64,000 nucleotides of DNA from assembly GCA_964036315.1 (NCBI GenBank), contig CAXIWW010000817.1, forward strand, positions 4,251,501 through 4,315,500, written 5' to 3'. Both the position numbers and the translations under genes were made by a program. Position 1 is the stretch's first letter. Every line of letters begins with the position of its first letter. Source of the stretch: Acanthosepion esculentum (Eukaryota > Mollusca > Cephalopoda > Sepiida > Sepiidae). The notes under the pieces were generated by a model that searched no databases, was not told the DNA's origin, and worked only from the letters and a program-made list of their open reading frames with translations. Below, one piece after another: positions 50,360 to 62,630 of this stretch.

Positions 50360-53300
50360 GTCCAGCAGCCCTGTTTCTGATCTCTTGGTTTCTGGTGCAT
50401 ATTTGAGCGTCTAATGTAAAAAGATAATCTACGTCCAGCAGCATGGCCTCTGATCTGTTGGTTTCCGGTTCATATTTGAGCGTCCAATGTAAGATTTTAG
50501 ACTACGTCCAGCAGAATGGCCTCTGACCTGTTGGCTTCCGGTCCATACTTGAGCGTCTTGTGTAAGATGATAAACTACGTCCAGCAGCCCTGTTTCTGAT
50601 CTCTTGGTTTCTGGTGCATATTTGACCGTCTAATGTAAAAGATAAACTACGTCCAGCAGCTTGGCCTCTGATCTGTTGGTTTCCGGACCATATTTGAGCG
50701 TCTAATATAAGATTTTAGACTACGTCCATCAGCATAGCCTCTGACCTGTTGGCTTCCGGTCCATATTTGAGCATTTTTGTGTAAGATGATACACTACGTC
50801 CAGCAGCCCTGTTTCTGATCACTCGGTTTCTGGTGCATATTTGAGCGTCTAATGTAAAAAGATGAAGTACGTCCAGCAGCATGGCCTCTGACCTGTTGGC
50901 TTCCGGACCATATCTGAGCGTCTTGTGTAAGATGATACACTACGTCTAGCAGCCATGATTCTGATCTGTTGGTTTCTGTTGCATATTTGAGCGTCTAATG
51001 TAAAAAGATAAACTACGACCAACAGCATGGCCTCTGATCTGTTGGTTTCCGGTCCATATTTGAGCGTCTAATGTAAGATTTTAGACTACGTCCAGCAGCA
51101 TGGCCTCTGACCTGTATGTTTCCGGTCGATATTTGAGCGTCTTGTGTAAGATGATACACTACGTCCAGCAGCCATGATTCTGATCTGTTGGTTTCTGGTG
51201 CATATTTGAGCGTCTAATATAAAAAGATAAACTACGTCCAGCAGCATGGGCTCTGATCTGTTGGATTCCGGTCCATATTTGAGCGTCTAATGTAAGATTT
51301 TAGACTACGCCCAGCAGCATGGCCTCTGACCTCTTGGCTTCCCGTCAATATTTGACCGTCTTGTGTAAGATGATACACTACGTCTAGCAGCCATGCTTCT
51401 GATCTGTTGGTTTCTGGTGCATATTTGAGCGTCTAATGTAAAAAGATAAACTACGACCAGCAGCATGGCCTCTGATCTGTTGGTTTCCGGTCCATATTTG
51501 AGCGTCTAATGTAAGATTTTAGACTACGTCCAGCAGCATGGACTCTGACCTCTTGGCTTCCGGTTCATATTTGAGCGTCTTGTGTAAGATGATACACTAT
51601 GTCCAGCAGCCATGATTCTGATCTATTGGTTTCTGGTGCTTATTTATGAATCTAAGATTTTAGACTACGTCCAGCAGCATAGCCTCTGATCTGTTGGCTT
51701 CCGTCCATATTTGAGCGTCTTGTGTAAGATGATACACTATTTCCATCAGCTCTGTTTCTGATCTCTTGGTTTCTGGTGCATATTTGAGCGTCTAATGTAA
51801 AAAGAGAAACTACGTCCAGCAGCATGGCCTCTGATCTGTTGGATTTCGGTCCATATTTGAGCGTCTAATGTAAAAGGTAAACTACGTCCCGCAGTATGGC
51901 CTCTCATCTGTTGGTTTCCGGTCCATATTTGAGCGTCTAATATAAGATTTTAGACTACATCCAGCAACATAGCCTCTGACCTGTTGGCTTCCGGTCCATA
52001 TTTGAGCGTCTTGTGTGAGATGATACATTACGTCCAGCAGCCCTGTTTCTGATCTCTTGGTTTCTGGTGCATATTTGAGCGTCTAATGTAAAAAGATAAA
52101 CGACGACCAGCAGCATGGCCTTTGATCTGTTGGTTTCCGGTCCATATTTGAGCGTCTAATGTAAGATTTTAGACTACGTCCAGCAGCATGGCCTCTGACC
52201 TGTTGGCTTCCGGACCATATCTGAGCGTCTTGTGTAAGATGATACACTACGTCTAGCAGCCATGATTCTGATCTGTTGGTTTCTGGTGCATATTTGACCG
52301 TCTAATGTAAAAAGATAAACTACGTCCAGCAGCATGGCCTATGATCTGTTGGTTTCCGGTCCATATTTGAGCGTCTAATGTAAGATTTTAGACAACGTCC
52401 AGCAGCATGGCCTCTGAACTCTTGGTTTCCGGTCCGTATTTGATCGTCTTGTGTATATGATACACAACGTCCAGCAGCCCTGTTTCTGATCTCTTGGTTT
52501 CTGGTGCATATTTGACCGTCTAATGTAAAAGATAAACTACGTCCAGCAGCATGGCCCCTGATCTGTTGGTTTCCTGTCCATCTTTGAGCCTCTAATGTAA
52601 GATTTTAGACTACGACCAGCAGCATGGACTCTGACCTCTTGGCTTCCGGTCCATATTTGAGCGTCTTGTGTAAGATGATACACTACGTCCAGCAGCCATG
52701 ATTCTGATCTGATGGTTTCCGGACCATATTTGAGCGTCCAATGTAAGATTTTAGACTACGTCCAGCCGCATGGCCTCTGACCTGTTGGCTTCCGGTCCAT
52801 ATTTGAGAATCTTTTGTAAGATGATACACTACTTCCAGCAGCCCTGTTTCTGATCTCTTGGTTTCTTCTGCATATTTGAGCGTCTAATGTAAAAAGATAT
52901 ACTACGTCCAGCAGCATGGCCTCTGATCTGTTGGTTTCCGGTCCATATTTGAGCGTCTAATATAAGATTTTAGACTACGTCCAGCAGCATGGCCTCTGAC
53001 CTGTATGTTTCCGGTCGATATTTCAGCGTCTTGTGTAAGATGATACACTACATCCAGCAGCATTGCCTCTGATCTGTTGGATTCCGGTCCATATTTGAGC
53101 GTCCAATGTAAGATTTTAGACTACGTCCTGCCGCATTGCCTCTGACCTGTTCGCTTCAGGTCCATATTTGAGCGTCTTGTGTAAGATGATACACTACGTC
53201 CAGCAGCCCTGTTTCTGATCTCTTGGTATCTTGTGCATATTTGAGCGTCTAATGTAAAAAGATATACTACGTCCAGTAGCATGGCCTCTGATCTGTTGGT

Positions 53301-53760
53301 TTCCGGTCCATATTTGAGCGTCTAATATAAGATTTTAGACTACGTCCAGCAGCATAGCCTCTGACCTGCTGGCTTCCGGTCCATATTTGAGCATCTTGTG
53401 TAAGATGATACACTACGTCCAGCAGCCCTGTTTCTGATCTCTTGGTTACTGGTGCATATTTGAGCGTCTAATGTAAAAAGATAAAGTACGTCCAGCAGCA
53501 TGGCGTCTGATCTGTTGGTTTAATTTCCATATTTGAGCGTCTAATGTAAGATTTTAGACTACTTCCAGCAGCATGGCCTCTGACCTGTAGATTTCCGGTC
53601 GATATTTGAGCGTCTTGTGTATATGATACACAACGTCCAGCAGCCCTGTTTCTGATCTCTTGGTTTCTGGTGCATATATGAGCGTCTAATGTAAAAAGAT
53701 AAACTACGTCCAGCAGCATGGCCTCTGATCTGTTGGTTTCCGGTCCATATTTGAGCGTCT

Positions 53761-53849
53761 AATGTAATATTTTTGACTACGACCAGCAGCATGGCCTCTG
53801 ACCAGTTGGCTTTCGTTCGATATTTGAGCGTTTGTGTAAAATGATACAC
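53761..53849 (+). repeat. Satellite B private-variant block, right arm
   Basis: Exact reverse complement of 39841-39929 (AATATTTTTGACTACGACC, GACCAGTTGGC, TTTCGTTCGATATTTGAG, TTTGTGTAAAATGATACAC). It is strong evidence that the two B arrays are inverted copies of one ancestor rather than independent arrays. Confidence 0.9.
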
Positions 53850-54030
53850 TACATCCAGCAGCCATGATTCTGATCTGTTGGTTTCTGGTGCATATTTGAG
53901 CGTCTAATGTATAAAGATAAACTACGTCCAGCAGCATGGCCTCTGATCTGTTGGTTTCCCGTCCATATTTGAGCGTCTAATGTAAGATGTTAGACTACCT
54001 CCAGCAGCATGGCCTCTGATCTGTTGGTGT

Positions 54031-54870
54031 CCAATTGTCGGGAATTTCTTACCTTATCCATAAGTTCAAACGTTTTTCGACACCTTGAATAGAGTGGAGC
54101 CGAAATTCAACGGTATTGGGCTTGTGTTAGCTCATTTACGGAAATTGTTATGCAGCCCTAAACAGGGAAATCAGTCATATTTCACTTGTTTATAACTTTT
54201 TCCATTAAAGAAATATTTTCAAATTGGGTATCAAATTGTGTGCAATTATTTGATTTATCTATATATACAGAGATTTTTCATTTGCTCAGATAGTAAAAAG
54301 TACAGCTTTCACCATGTGTGCGGTATGTCGTCTGACAATTTACATCGTCCGAATTCCAGTGTGCACTATAAAACTGCATTTGTAATTTTCCCTTTTTATA
54401 GAATCCACAAAATATTGGTGTCCAATTGTCGGGAATTGCTTACCTCATCCATAATTACAAAAGTTTTTTCGACACCTTGATTAGAGTTCAGTCGAAATTC
54501 AACGGTATGGTGACTTTTCTTAGCTCATTTGCGGAAATTGTCATGCGGCCCTAAACTGGGAAATCAGTCACATTTCACTTGTTTATAAATTTTTTCCTGT
54601 AAAAGAAATATTTTCAAAATGGGTATAAAATTGTGTACAATTATTTGATTTGTCTATGTTTACAGGGATTTTTCATTTGCTCAGATAGTAAAAAGGACAG
54701 CTGTCACCATGTGCGCCGTATGTCGTCTGACAATTTACAGCGTCCGAATTCCAGTGTGCACAATAAGACTGCATTTCTAATTTTTCCTTTCTATGGAATC
54801 CACAAAATATAGGCGTCCAATTGTCGAGAATTTCTTACCTTATCCATAATTACAAAAGTTTTTTCGACAC
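54031..54870 (+). repeat. Satellite C, plus-oriented block in right arm (two copies plus a partial)
   Basis: CGACACC landmarks fall at about 54079, 54471 and 54866 (spacings about 392 and 395 bp). The block enters from B at CCAATTGTCGGGAATTTC and leaves into E at TTTTTTCGACAC. Both are the same boundaries as in the left arm. The left arm holds three more monomers, so the arrays changed copy number after duplication. The first partial copy shares AAGTTCAAACG and GAGTGGAGCCG with the left-arm copy at the same place. Confidence 0.93.
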
Positions 54871-57800
54871 AGACGACCCCCCACCCAGGAGACAGTCCCA
54901 GAAAGTCCCACGCAGACGACACCCACTCCCAGAAAGTCCCACGCAGACGACCCCCAGTCCCACAAAGTCCCAAGCAGACGACCCCCCACCCAGGAGACAG
55001 TCCCAGAAAGTCCCACGCAGACGACACCCAGTCCCAGAAAGTTCAACGCAGACGACCCCGAGTCCCAGAAAGTCCCACGCAGACGACCCCCTAGTCCCAG
55101 AAAGTCCCACGCAGACGATCCTCCAGACAGGAGACAGTCCCAAAAAGTCCCACGCAGACGACCCCCAGTCCCAGCAAAACGCACGCAGAAGACCCCCCCA
55201 ACCCATGAGACAATCCCAGAAAGTCGCACGCAGACGACACCCAGTCCCAGAAAGTCCCATGCAGACGACCCCCCATCCAGGAGACAGACACAGATATCCG
55301 ACGCAGACGACCCCCAGTCCCAGAAAGTCCCATGCAGACGACCGCCCACCCAGGAGACAGACCCATATATCCCACGCAGACAACCCCCAGTCACAGAAAG
55401 TCCCACGCACACGAACACCCACCCAGGAGACAATCCCAGAAAGTCCCACGCAGACGACCCCCAGTCACAGAAAGACCCACGCTGACGACCCCCACCCAGG
55501 AGACAGACTCAGAAATTCCCACGCAGACGAGCCCCCACCCAGGAGACAGTCCCAGAAAGTCCCAGGCAGACGAACCCCCACGCATGAGACAGTCCCAGAA
55601 AGACCCACGCAGACGACCCCCAGTCCCAGAAAGTCCCACACAGACGACCCCCAGTCCTAGGAAGTCCCATGCAGAAGACCCCCACCCAGGAGACAGTCCC
55701 AGAAAGTCCCACGAAGACGACGCCCACCCAGGAGACAGTCCAAGAAAGTCCTAAACAGACAACACCCCACCGCAGGAGACAGTCCCAGAAATTCCACGCA
55801 GACGATACCCCACCCAGGAGACAGTCCAAGAAAGTCCCACGCAGACGACGCCCAGTCCAAGAAAGTCCCACGCAGACGACCCCCAGACAGGAGAGTGTCC
55901 CAGCAAGTCCCAGGCAGACGACCCCAGTCCAAGTAAATCCCACGCAGACGACCCCCCACTCAGGAGACAGTCCCAGAAAGTCCCACGCAGACGACCCCCC
56001 ACCCAGGAGACAGTCCCAGAAAGTCCCACGCAGACGACCCCCAGTCCCAGAAAGTCCCACACAGACGACCCCCAGTCCTAGGAAGTCCCATGCAGACGAC
56101 CCCCACCCAGGAGACAGTCCCAGAAAGTTCCAGACAGACACCCCCCCCAGGAGACAGTCCCAGAAAGTCCCACGCAAAAGACCCACAGTCCCAGAAACGC
56201 CCACGCAGACGACCCCAGTCCCAGAAAGTCCCACGCAGACGAACCCCCAGCCAAAAGACAGTCCCAGAAAGTCCCACGCAGACGACCCCCAGTCCCAAAA
56301 AGTCCCACGCAGACGACACCGCACCCAGGAGACTGTCCCAGAAAGACCCATGCAGACGACACCCAGTCCCAGAAAGTCCAACGCAGAGGAGCCCCCACCC
56401 AGGAGACAGTCCCAGAAAGTCCCACGCAGACGACACCCAGTCCAAGAAATTCCCACGCAGACGAGCCCCAGACAGAAGAGTGTCCCAGCAAGTCCCACGC
56501 AGACGACCCCCAGTCCCAGAGAATCCCACGCAGATGAACACCCACCCAGGAGCCAGTCCCAGAAAGTCCCACGCAGACGACCCTTCCACCCAGGAGCCAG
56601 TCCCAGAAAGTCCCAGGCAGACGACACCCCACCCAGTAGACAGTCCCAGAAAGTCCCACGCAGACGAGACCCAGTCCCTGAAAGTCCCACGCAGACGACC
56701 CGCCCACCCAAGAGACAGTCCCAGAAAGTACCACGCAGACGACCTCCCAACAGGGAGACAGTCCCAGAAAGTCCATCGCAGACGAACCCCACTCCCAAAA
56801 AGTCCCACGCGGCCGGCCCCCAGTCCCAGCAAGTCCCACGCAGACGACTCCCACCCAGGAGACAGTCCCAGAAAGACCAACGCAGACGACCCACAGTCAC
56901 AGAAAGTCCCACACAGACGACACCCAGTCCCAGATAGTCCCACGCAGACGACCCCCACCCAGGAGACAGTCTCAGAATGTCCCACGCATACGAGCCCCCA
57001 CCCAGGAGACAGTTCCAGAAAGTCCCACGCAGACGACCCCCCACGCATGAGACAGTCCCAGAAAGTCCAACGCAGACGAACCCCCACACAGGAGACAGAC
57101 CCAGAAAGACCCACGCAGACGAACCCCAGTCCCCGAAAGTCCCACGCAGACGACACCCAGTCCCAGAAAGTCCCACGCAGACAACCCCCACCCAGGAGAC
57201 AGTCCCATAAAGTCCAACGCAGACGACCCCCAGTCCCAGAATGTCCCACGCAGACGACACCCACCCAGGAGACAGTCCCAGAAAGTCCCACGCAGACGAC
57301 CCCCAATCCAAGAAAGTCCCACGCAGACGACCCCCAGTCACGGAATGTCCCATGCAGACGACTCCCCACCAAGGAGAGAGTCCAAGAAAAACTCACGTAG
57401 ACGACCCCCAGTCTCAGAAAGTCCCATGAAGTAGAACCCCCCCCAGGAGACAGTCCCAGATATCCCACGCAGACGACACCCCACCCAGGAGACAGTCCCA
57501 GAAAGTCCCACGCAGACGACCCCCACCCAGGAGACAGTCCCAGAAAGTCCCACGCAGACGACCACACACCCAGGAGACAGTCCCAGAAAGTCCCACGCAG
57601 ACGACCCCCAGTCCCAGAAAGTCCCACGCAGACGACCCCCAGTCCTAGGAAGTCCCATGCAGACGGACCCACTCAGGAGACAGTCCCAGAAAGTCCCACG
57701 CAGAAGACCCCCACCCAGGAGACAGTCCCAGAAAGTTCCAAACAGACGACCCCCACCCAGGAGACACTACCAGAAAATCCCACGCAGAAGACCCCCAGTC

Positions 57801-58365
57801 CAAGAAAGTCCCACGCAGAGTTCACCCAGTCACAGAAAGTCCCACGCAGACGAACCCCCACCCAGGAGACAGTCCCAGGAAGTCCCACGCAGACGACCCC
57901 CAGTCCCAGAAAGTCCCACGCAGACGACCCCCAGTCCCACAAAATCCCACGCAGACGACAACGCACCCAGGAGACTGTACCAGAAAGACCCACCCAGACG
58001 ACCCCCAGTCCTAGGAAGTCCCATGCAGACGACCCCAGTCAGGAGACAGTCCCAGAAAATCCCACGCAGAAGACCCCCAGTCCAAGAAAGACCCACGCAG
58101 ACGACCCCAAGTCCCAGAAAATCGCACGCAGACGAACCCCAGTCCCACAAAATCCCACGCAGACGACACCGCACCAAGGAGCCTGTACCAGAAAGACCCA
58201 TGCAGACGACCCCCAGTCCCAGAAAGTCCCATGCAGACGACACCCCACCCAGGAGACAGTCCTAGATATCCCACGGAGACGAACCCACACCCAGGAGCCA
58301 GTCCAAGAAAGTCCCACGCAGAGGACCCCCAGACAGGAGAGTGTCCCAGCAAGTCCCACGCAGAT

Positions 58366-58695
58366 GACACCGAACCCAGGAGACTGTCCCAGAAAGACAC
58401 ACGCAGACGACCGCCAGTCCCAGAAAGTCCCACGCAGACGAGTCCCCACCTAGGAAACAGTCCCAGAATGTCCCACGAAGACGACCCACCACCCAGGAGA
58501 GAGTCCCAGAATGACCCACGCAGACGACCCCCAGTCCCATAAAGTCCCACGCAGACAACCCCCAATCCCACAAAATCCCACGCAGACGACACCGCACGCA
58601 GGAGACTGTACCAGAAAGACCCATGCAGACAACCCCCAGTCCCAGAAAGTCCCATGCAGACGACACCCCACCCAGGAGACAGTCCTAGATATCCC
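58366..58695 (-). repeat. Satellite E long-range duplicate, copy 1
   Basis: About 330 bp recur at 62631-62960 with a constant offset of 4265 bp at both ends. Shared rare variants in the same order are GGAAACAGTCCCAG, AGAATGTCCC, GGAGAGAGTCCC, TCCCATAAAGTCC, CAATCCCACAAAATCCC and CCTAGATATCCC. The offset is unchanged across the segment, so no net insertion or deletion has occurred since duplication. Confidence 0.85.
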
Positions 58696-59460
58696 ACGCA
58701 GACGACCCCCCACCCAGGAGACAGTCCCAGAAAGTCCCACGCAGACGACCCCGAAACAGGAGAGTGTCACAGCAAGTCCCACGCAGACGACACCCAATCC
58801 CAGAAAATCCCACGCAGACGAACACCCACGCAGGAGACAGTCCCAGAAAGTCCCACGCTGAGTACCCCCCACCCAGGAGACAGTACCAGGAAGTCCCACA
58901 CAGACGACCTTCAGTCCCAGAAAGTCCCACGCAGAAGACCACCACCCAAGAGACAGTCCCAGAAAGCCCCACGCAGACGACACCCAGTCCCTGAAAGTCC
59001 CACGCAGACGACCACCCACGCAGGAGACAGTCCAACGCAAAAGACCCCCAGTCCCAGAAAGTCCCATGAAGACGACCCCCCACCCAGGAGACAGTCCCAG
59101 AAAGTCCCACGCTGACGACCCCCAGTCCAAGAAAGTCCCACGCAGACGACCCCCAGACAGGAGACAGTCCCAGAAAATCCCACGCAGACGACCCCCACCG
59201 AGGAGATAGTCCCAGAAAGTCCCACGCAGACGACCACCCATCCAGGAGACAGTCCCAGAAAGTCCCACGCAGACGACCCCCACCAAGGAGACAGACCCAG
59301 AAAGTCCCACGCAGACGACCCCCAGTCCCAGAAAGTCACACGCACACGACCCCCAGTCCTAGGAAGTCCCATGCAGACGACCCCAGTCAGGAGACAGTCC
59401 CAGAAAGTCCAAGGCAAAGGCCCCCCACCCAGGAGACAGTCCCAGAAAGTCCCACGCAGA

Positions 59461-59680
59461 AGATCCCCAGTCCAAGAAAGACCCACGGAGAAGACCCCCA
59501 GTCCCAGAAAGTCCCCCGCAGACGACACCCCACCCAGGAGACAGTCCCAGGAAGTCCCACGCAGACGACACCCAGTCCCAGAATGTCCCACACAGACGAG
59601 CCCCAGTCCCACAAAATCCCACGCAGACGACACCGCACCAAGGAGACTGTACCAGAAAGACCCATGCAGACGACCCCCAG
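59461..59680 (-). repeat. Satellite E higher-order segment, copy 1 of 3
   Basis: The segment begins AGATCCCCAGTCC and continues with AAGACCCACGGAG, AAAGTCCCCCGC, CAGGAAGTCCC, ACAAAATCCC, ACCAAGGAGACTGTACC and GACCCATGCAG. Copies 2 and 3 start at 59744 and 60572, 283 bp and 1111 bp further on, with the same variants in the same order. A local higher-order amplification about seven to eight units long is indicated. Confidence 0.83.
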
Positions 59681-59743
59681 TCCAAGAAAGTCCCACGCAG
59701 ACGACCCCCAGACAGGAGACAGTCCCAGAAAGTCCCACGCAGA

Positions 59744-59963
59744 AGATCCCCAGTCCAAGAAAGACCCACGGAGACGACCCCCAATCCCAGAAAGTCCCCC
59801 GCAGACGACACCCCACCCAGGAGACAGTCCCAGGAAGTCCCACGCAGAACACACCCAGTCACAGAATGTCCCACGCAGACGACCCCCAGTCCCACAAAAT
59901 CCCACGCAGACGACACCGCACCAAGGAGACTGTACCAGAAAGACCCATGCAGACGACCCCCAG
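59744..59963 (-). repeat. Satellite E higher-order segment, copy 2 of 3
   Basis: Same variant order as copy 1, with private changes CCCAATCCCAG and GCAGAACACACCC. The immediate 283-bp spacing to copy 1 suggests a tandem event. Confidence 0.83.
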
Positions 59964-60571
59964 TCCCAGAAAGTCCCACGCAGACGACCCCCCATCCAGG
60001 AGACAGTCCCGGAAAGTCCCACGCAGACGACCCCCCACGCAGGAGACATTCCCAGAAAGTCCCACGCAGACGAACCCCCACCCAGGAGACAGTCTCAGAA
60101 AGACCACGCAGATGACCTCCAGTCCCAGAATGTCCCACGCAGAAGACCCCTCACCCAGGAGAATCCAAGAAAGACCCACGCAGACGACCCCCAGTCCCAG
60201 AAAGTCCCATGCAGACGACCCCACACCCAGGAGCCTGTCCCAGATTACCACGCAGATAACCTTCCACCCAGGAGACAGTCCAAGAAAGTCCCACGCAGAC
60301 GACCCCCACCCAGGAGACAGTCCCAGAAAGTCCCACGCAGACGACAACACACCCAGGAGACAGTCCCAGAAAGTCCGACGCAGACGACCCCCAGTACCAG
60401 AAAGTCACACGCAGACGACCCCCAGTCCTAGGAAGTCCCATGTAGACGACCCCAGTCAGGAGACAGTCCCAGAAAGTCCCACGCAAAGGCCGCCCACCCA
60501 GGAGACAGTCCCAGAGAGTCCCAAACAGACGACACCCACCCAGGAGACACTCCCAGAAAGTCCCACGCAGA

Positions 60572-60790
60572 AGATCCCCAGTCCAAGAAAGACCCACGGA
60601 GACGACCCCCAGTCCCAGAAAGTCCCCCGCAGACGACACCCCACCCAGGAGACAGTCCCAGGAAGTCCCACGCAGACGACACCCAGTCCCAGAATGTCCC
60701 AAAAAGACGACCCCCAGTCCCACAAAATCCCACGCAGACGACACCGCACCAAGGAGACTGTACCAGAAAGACCCATGCAGACGACCCCCA
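60572..60790 (-). repeat. Satellite E higher-order segment, copy 3 of 3
   Basis: Same variant order as copies 1 and 2, 828 bp after copy 2, with private AATGTCCCAAAAAGACG. The ACAAAATCCC to GACTGTACC sub-block also appears near 57937, 58149, 58568, 62831 and 63803. Confidence 0.8.
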
Positions 60791-62630
60791 GTCCGAGAAA
60801 GTCCCATGCAGACGACACCCCACCCAGGAGACAGTCCCAGTTAGTCCCACGCAGACGACCCCCAGTCCTAGGAAGTCCCATGCAGACGACACCCCACCCG
60901 GAAGACAATCCCAGAAAGTCCCACGCAGACGACCCCGACCCAGGAGACAGTCCCAGAATGTCCCAAAAAGACGACCCCCACCCAGGAGACAGTCCCAGAA
61001 ATTCCCACGCAGAAGACCCCTAGTCCCACAAAGTCCCACGCAGACGACACCGCACCCAGGAGACTGTCCCAGAAAGACCCACGCAGACGACCCCCCAGTC
61101 CCAGAAAGTCCCACGCAGACGAGTGCCCACCCAGGAAACAGTCCCAGGAAGTCCCACGCAGACGACCCCCAGTCCCAGAAAGTCCCACGCAGACGAACAC
61201 TCACCCAGGAGACAGTCACAGAAAGTCCCACGCAGACGACCCCCCACCCAGGAGACAGTCCCAGAAAGTCCCACGCAGACTACCCCCCACCCAGGAGACA
61301 GTCCCAGAAAGTCAAACGCAGACGACCTTCAGTCCCAGAAAGTCCCACGCAGACGACCACCACCCAGGAGACAGTCCCAGAAAGTCCCACGCAGACGACA
61401 CCCAGTCGCAGAAAGTCCCACGCAGACGACCCCCCACGCAGGAGACAGTCCCACAAATTCCCACGCAAAAGACCCCCAGTCCCAGAAAGTCCCATGAAGA
61501 CGACCCCCCACCCAGGAGACAGTCCTAGATATCCCACGCAGACGACCCCCACCCTGGAGACAGTCCCAGAAAGTCCCACGCTGACGACCCCCAGTCCAAG
61601 AAAGTCCCACGCAGACGACCCCCAGACAGGAGACAGTCCCAGAAAATCCCACGCAGACGACCCCCACCCAGCAGACAGTCCCAGAAAGTCCCACGCAGAC
61701 GACCCCCCATCCAGGAGACAGTCCCATAAAGTCCGACGCAGACGACCCCCCACCCAAGAGACAGTCCCAGAATGTCCCACGCAGACGACACCCAGTCCGG
61801 GAAAGTCCCACGCAGACGACCCCCCACGCAGGAGATATTCCCAGAAAGTCCCACGCAGACGAACCCCCACCCAGGAGACAGTCTCAGAAAGACCCACGCA
61901 GAAGACCTCCAGTCCCAGAATGTCCCAAGCAGAAGACCCCTCACACAGGAGAATCCAAGAAAGACCCACGCAGACGACACCCAGTCCCAGAAAGTCCCAT
62001 GCAGACGACACCCCACCCAGGAGAGAGTCCAAGAAAGACCCACGCAGACGACCACACACCCAGGAGACAGTCCCAGAAAGTCCGACGCAGACGACCTCCA
62101 GTCCCAGAAAGTCCCACGCAAAAGACCCCCAGTCCCAGAAAGTCCCATGCAGACGAACCTCCACCCAGGAGACAGTCCAAGAAAGTCCCACGCAGACGAC
62201 CCCCACCCAGGAGGCAGTCCCAGAAAGACCCACGCAGACGACCCCCAGACAGGAGAGTGTCCCAGCAATTCCCACGCAGACGACCCCCAGTCCCAGAAAA
62301 TCCCACGCAGACGAACACCCACGCAGGAGACAGTCCCAGAAAATCCCACGCAGACGACCCCCCCCCCCAGGAGAGAGTCCCAGTTAGTCCCACGCAGACG
62401 ACCCCCAGCCAGGAGACAATCCCAGAAAGTCCCACGCAGACTACACCCCACCCAGGAGACAGTCCCAGAAAGTCCCACGCAGACGACCTTCATTCCGAGA
62501 AAGTCCCACGCAGACGAACACCACCCAGGAGACATTCCCAGAAAGTCCCAAAAAGACGACCCCCACCCAGGAGACAGTCCCAGAAAGTCCCACGCAGAAG
62601 ACCCCCAGTCCCACAAAGTCCCACGCAGAC

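Larger units (their letters stand above)
47311..54030 (+). repeat. Satellite B, plus-oriented array (right arm of palindrome)
   Basis: This is about 6.7 kb of the same 73-bp monomers in the a/b/c 219-bp higher-order arrangement, about 31 units. Some units are shortened, for example near 48001-48020 and 49821-49850, where a type c monomer is fused to a type a monomer and about one monomer pair is lost. The right end (CTGTTGGTGTCCAATTGTCG) is the same B/C boundary as at 39446. The last two higher-order units carry the private variants of the left arm. No gene is seen. Confidence 0.94.

Noticed and set aside
27977..54030. CENP-B box in satellite B.
   Set aside because: I looked for TTCG followed by a GGAA/CGGGA pattern in the 73-bp monomers and did not find one.
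47311..54030. Assembly artefact as the full explanation of the palindrome.
   Set aside because: It cannot be excluded without reads. However, the arms differ in copy number and carry independent substitutions, which a simple fold-back read artefact would not produce.
54238..54480. An 80-codon frame recurring in satellite C copies (31019-31261, 37805-38050, 38198-38443, 38991-39233, 54238-54480).
   Set aside because: It starts at GTG, is disrupted in other copies, and the copies differ by many amino-acid-changing substitutions. Retention is expected for recently amplified monomers.
55509..57353. 614-codon minus-strand open frame in satellite E, with others of 400-570 codons on both strands.
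   Set aside because: All six frames of the 31- and 43-bp units are stop-free and overlap, and the translation is the repeat unit read in rotating frames. No start context, splice structure or conserved domain is visible.
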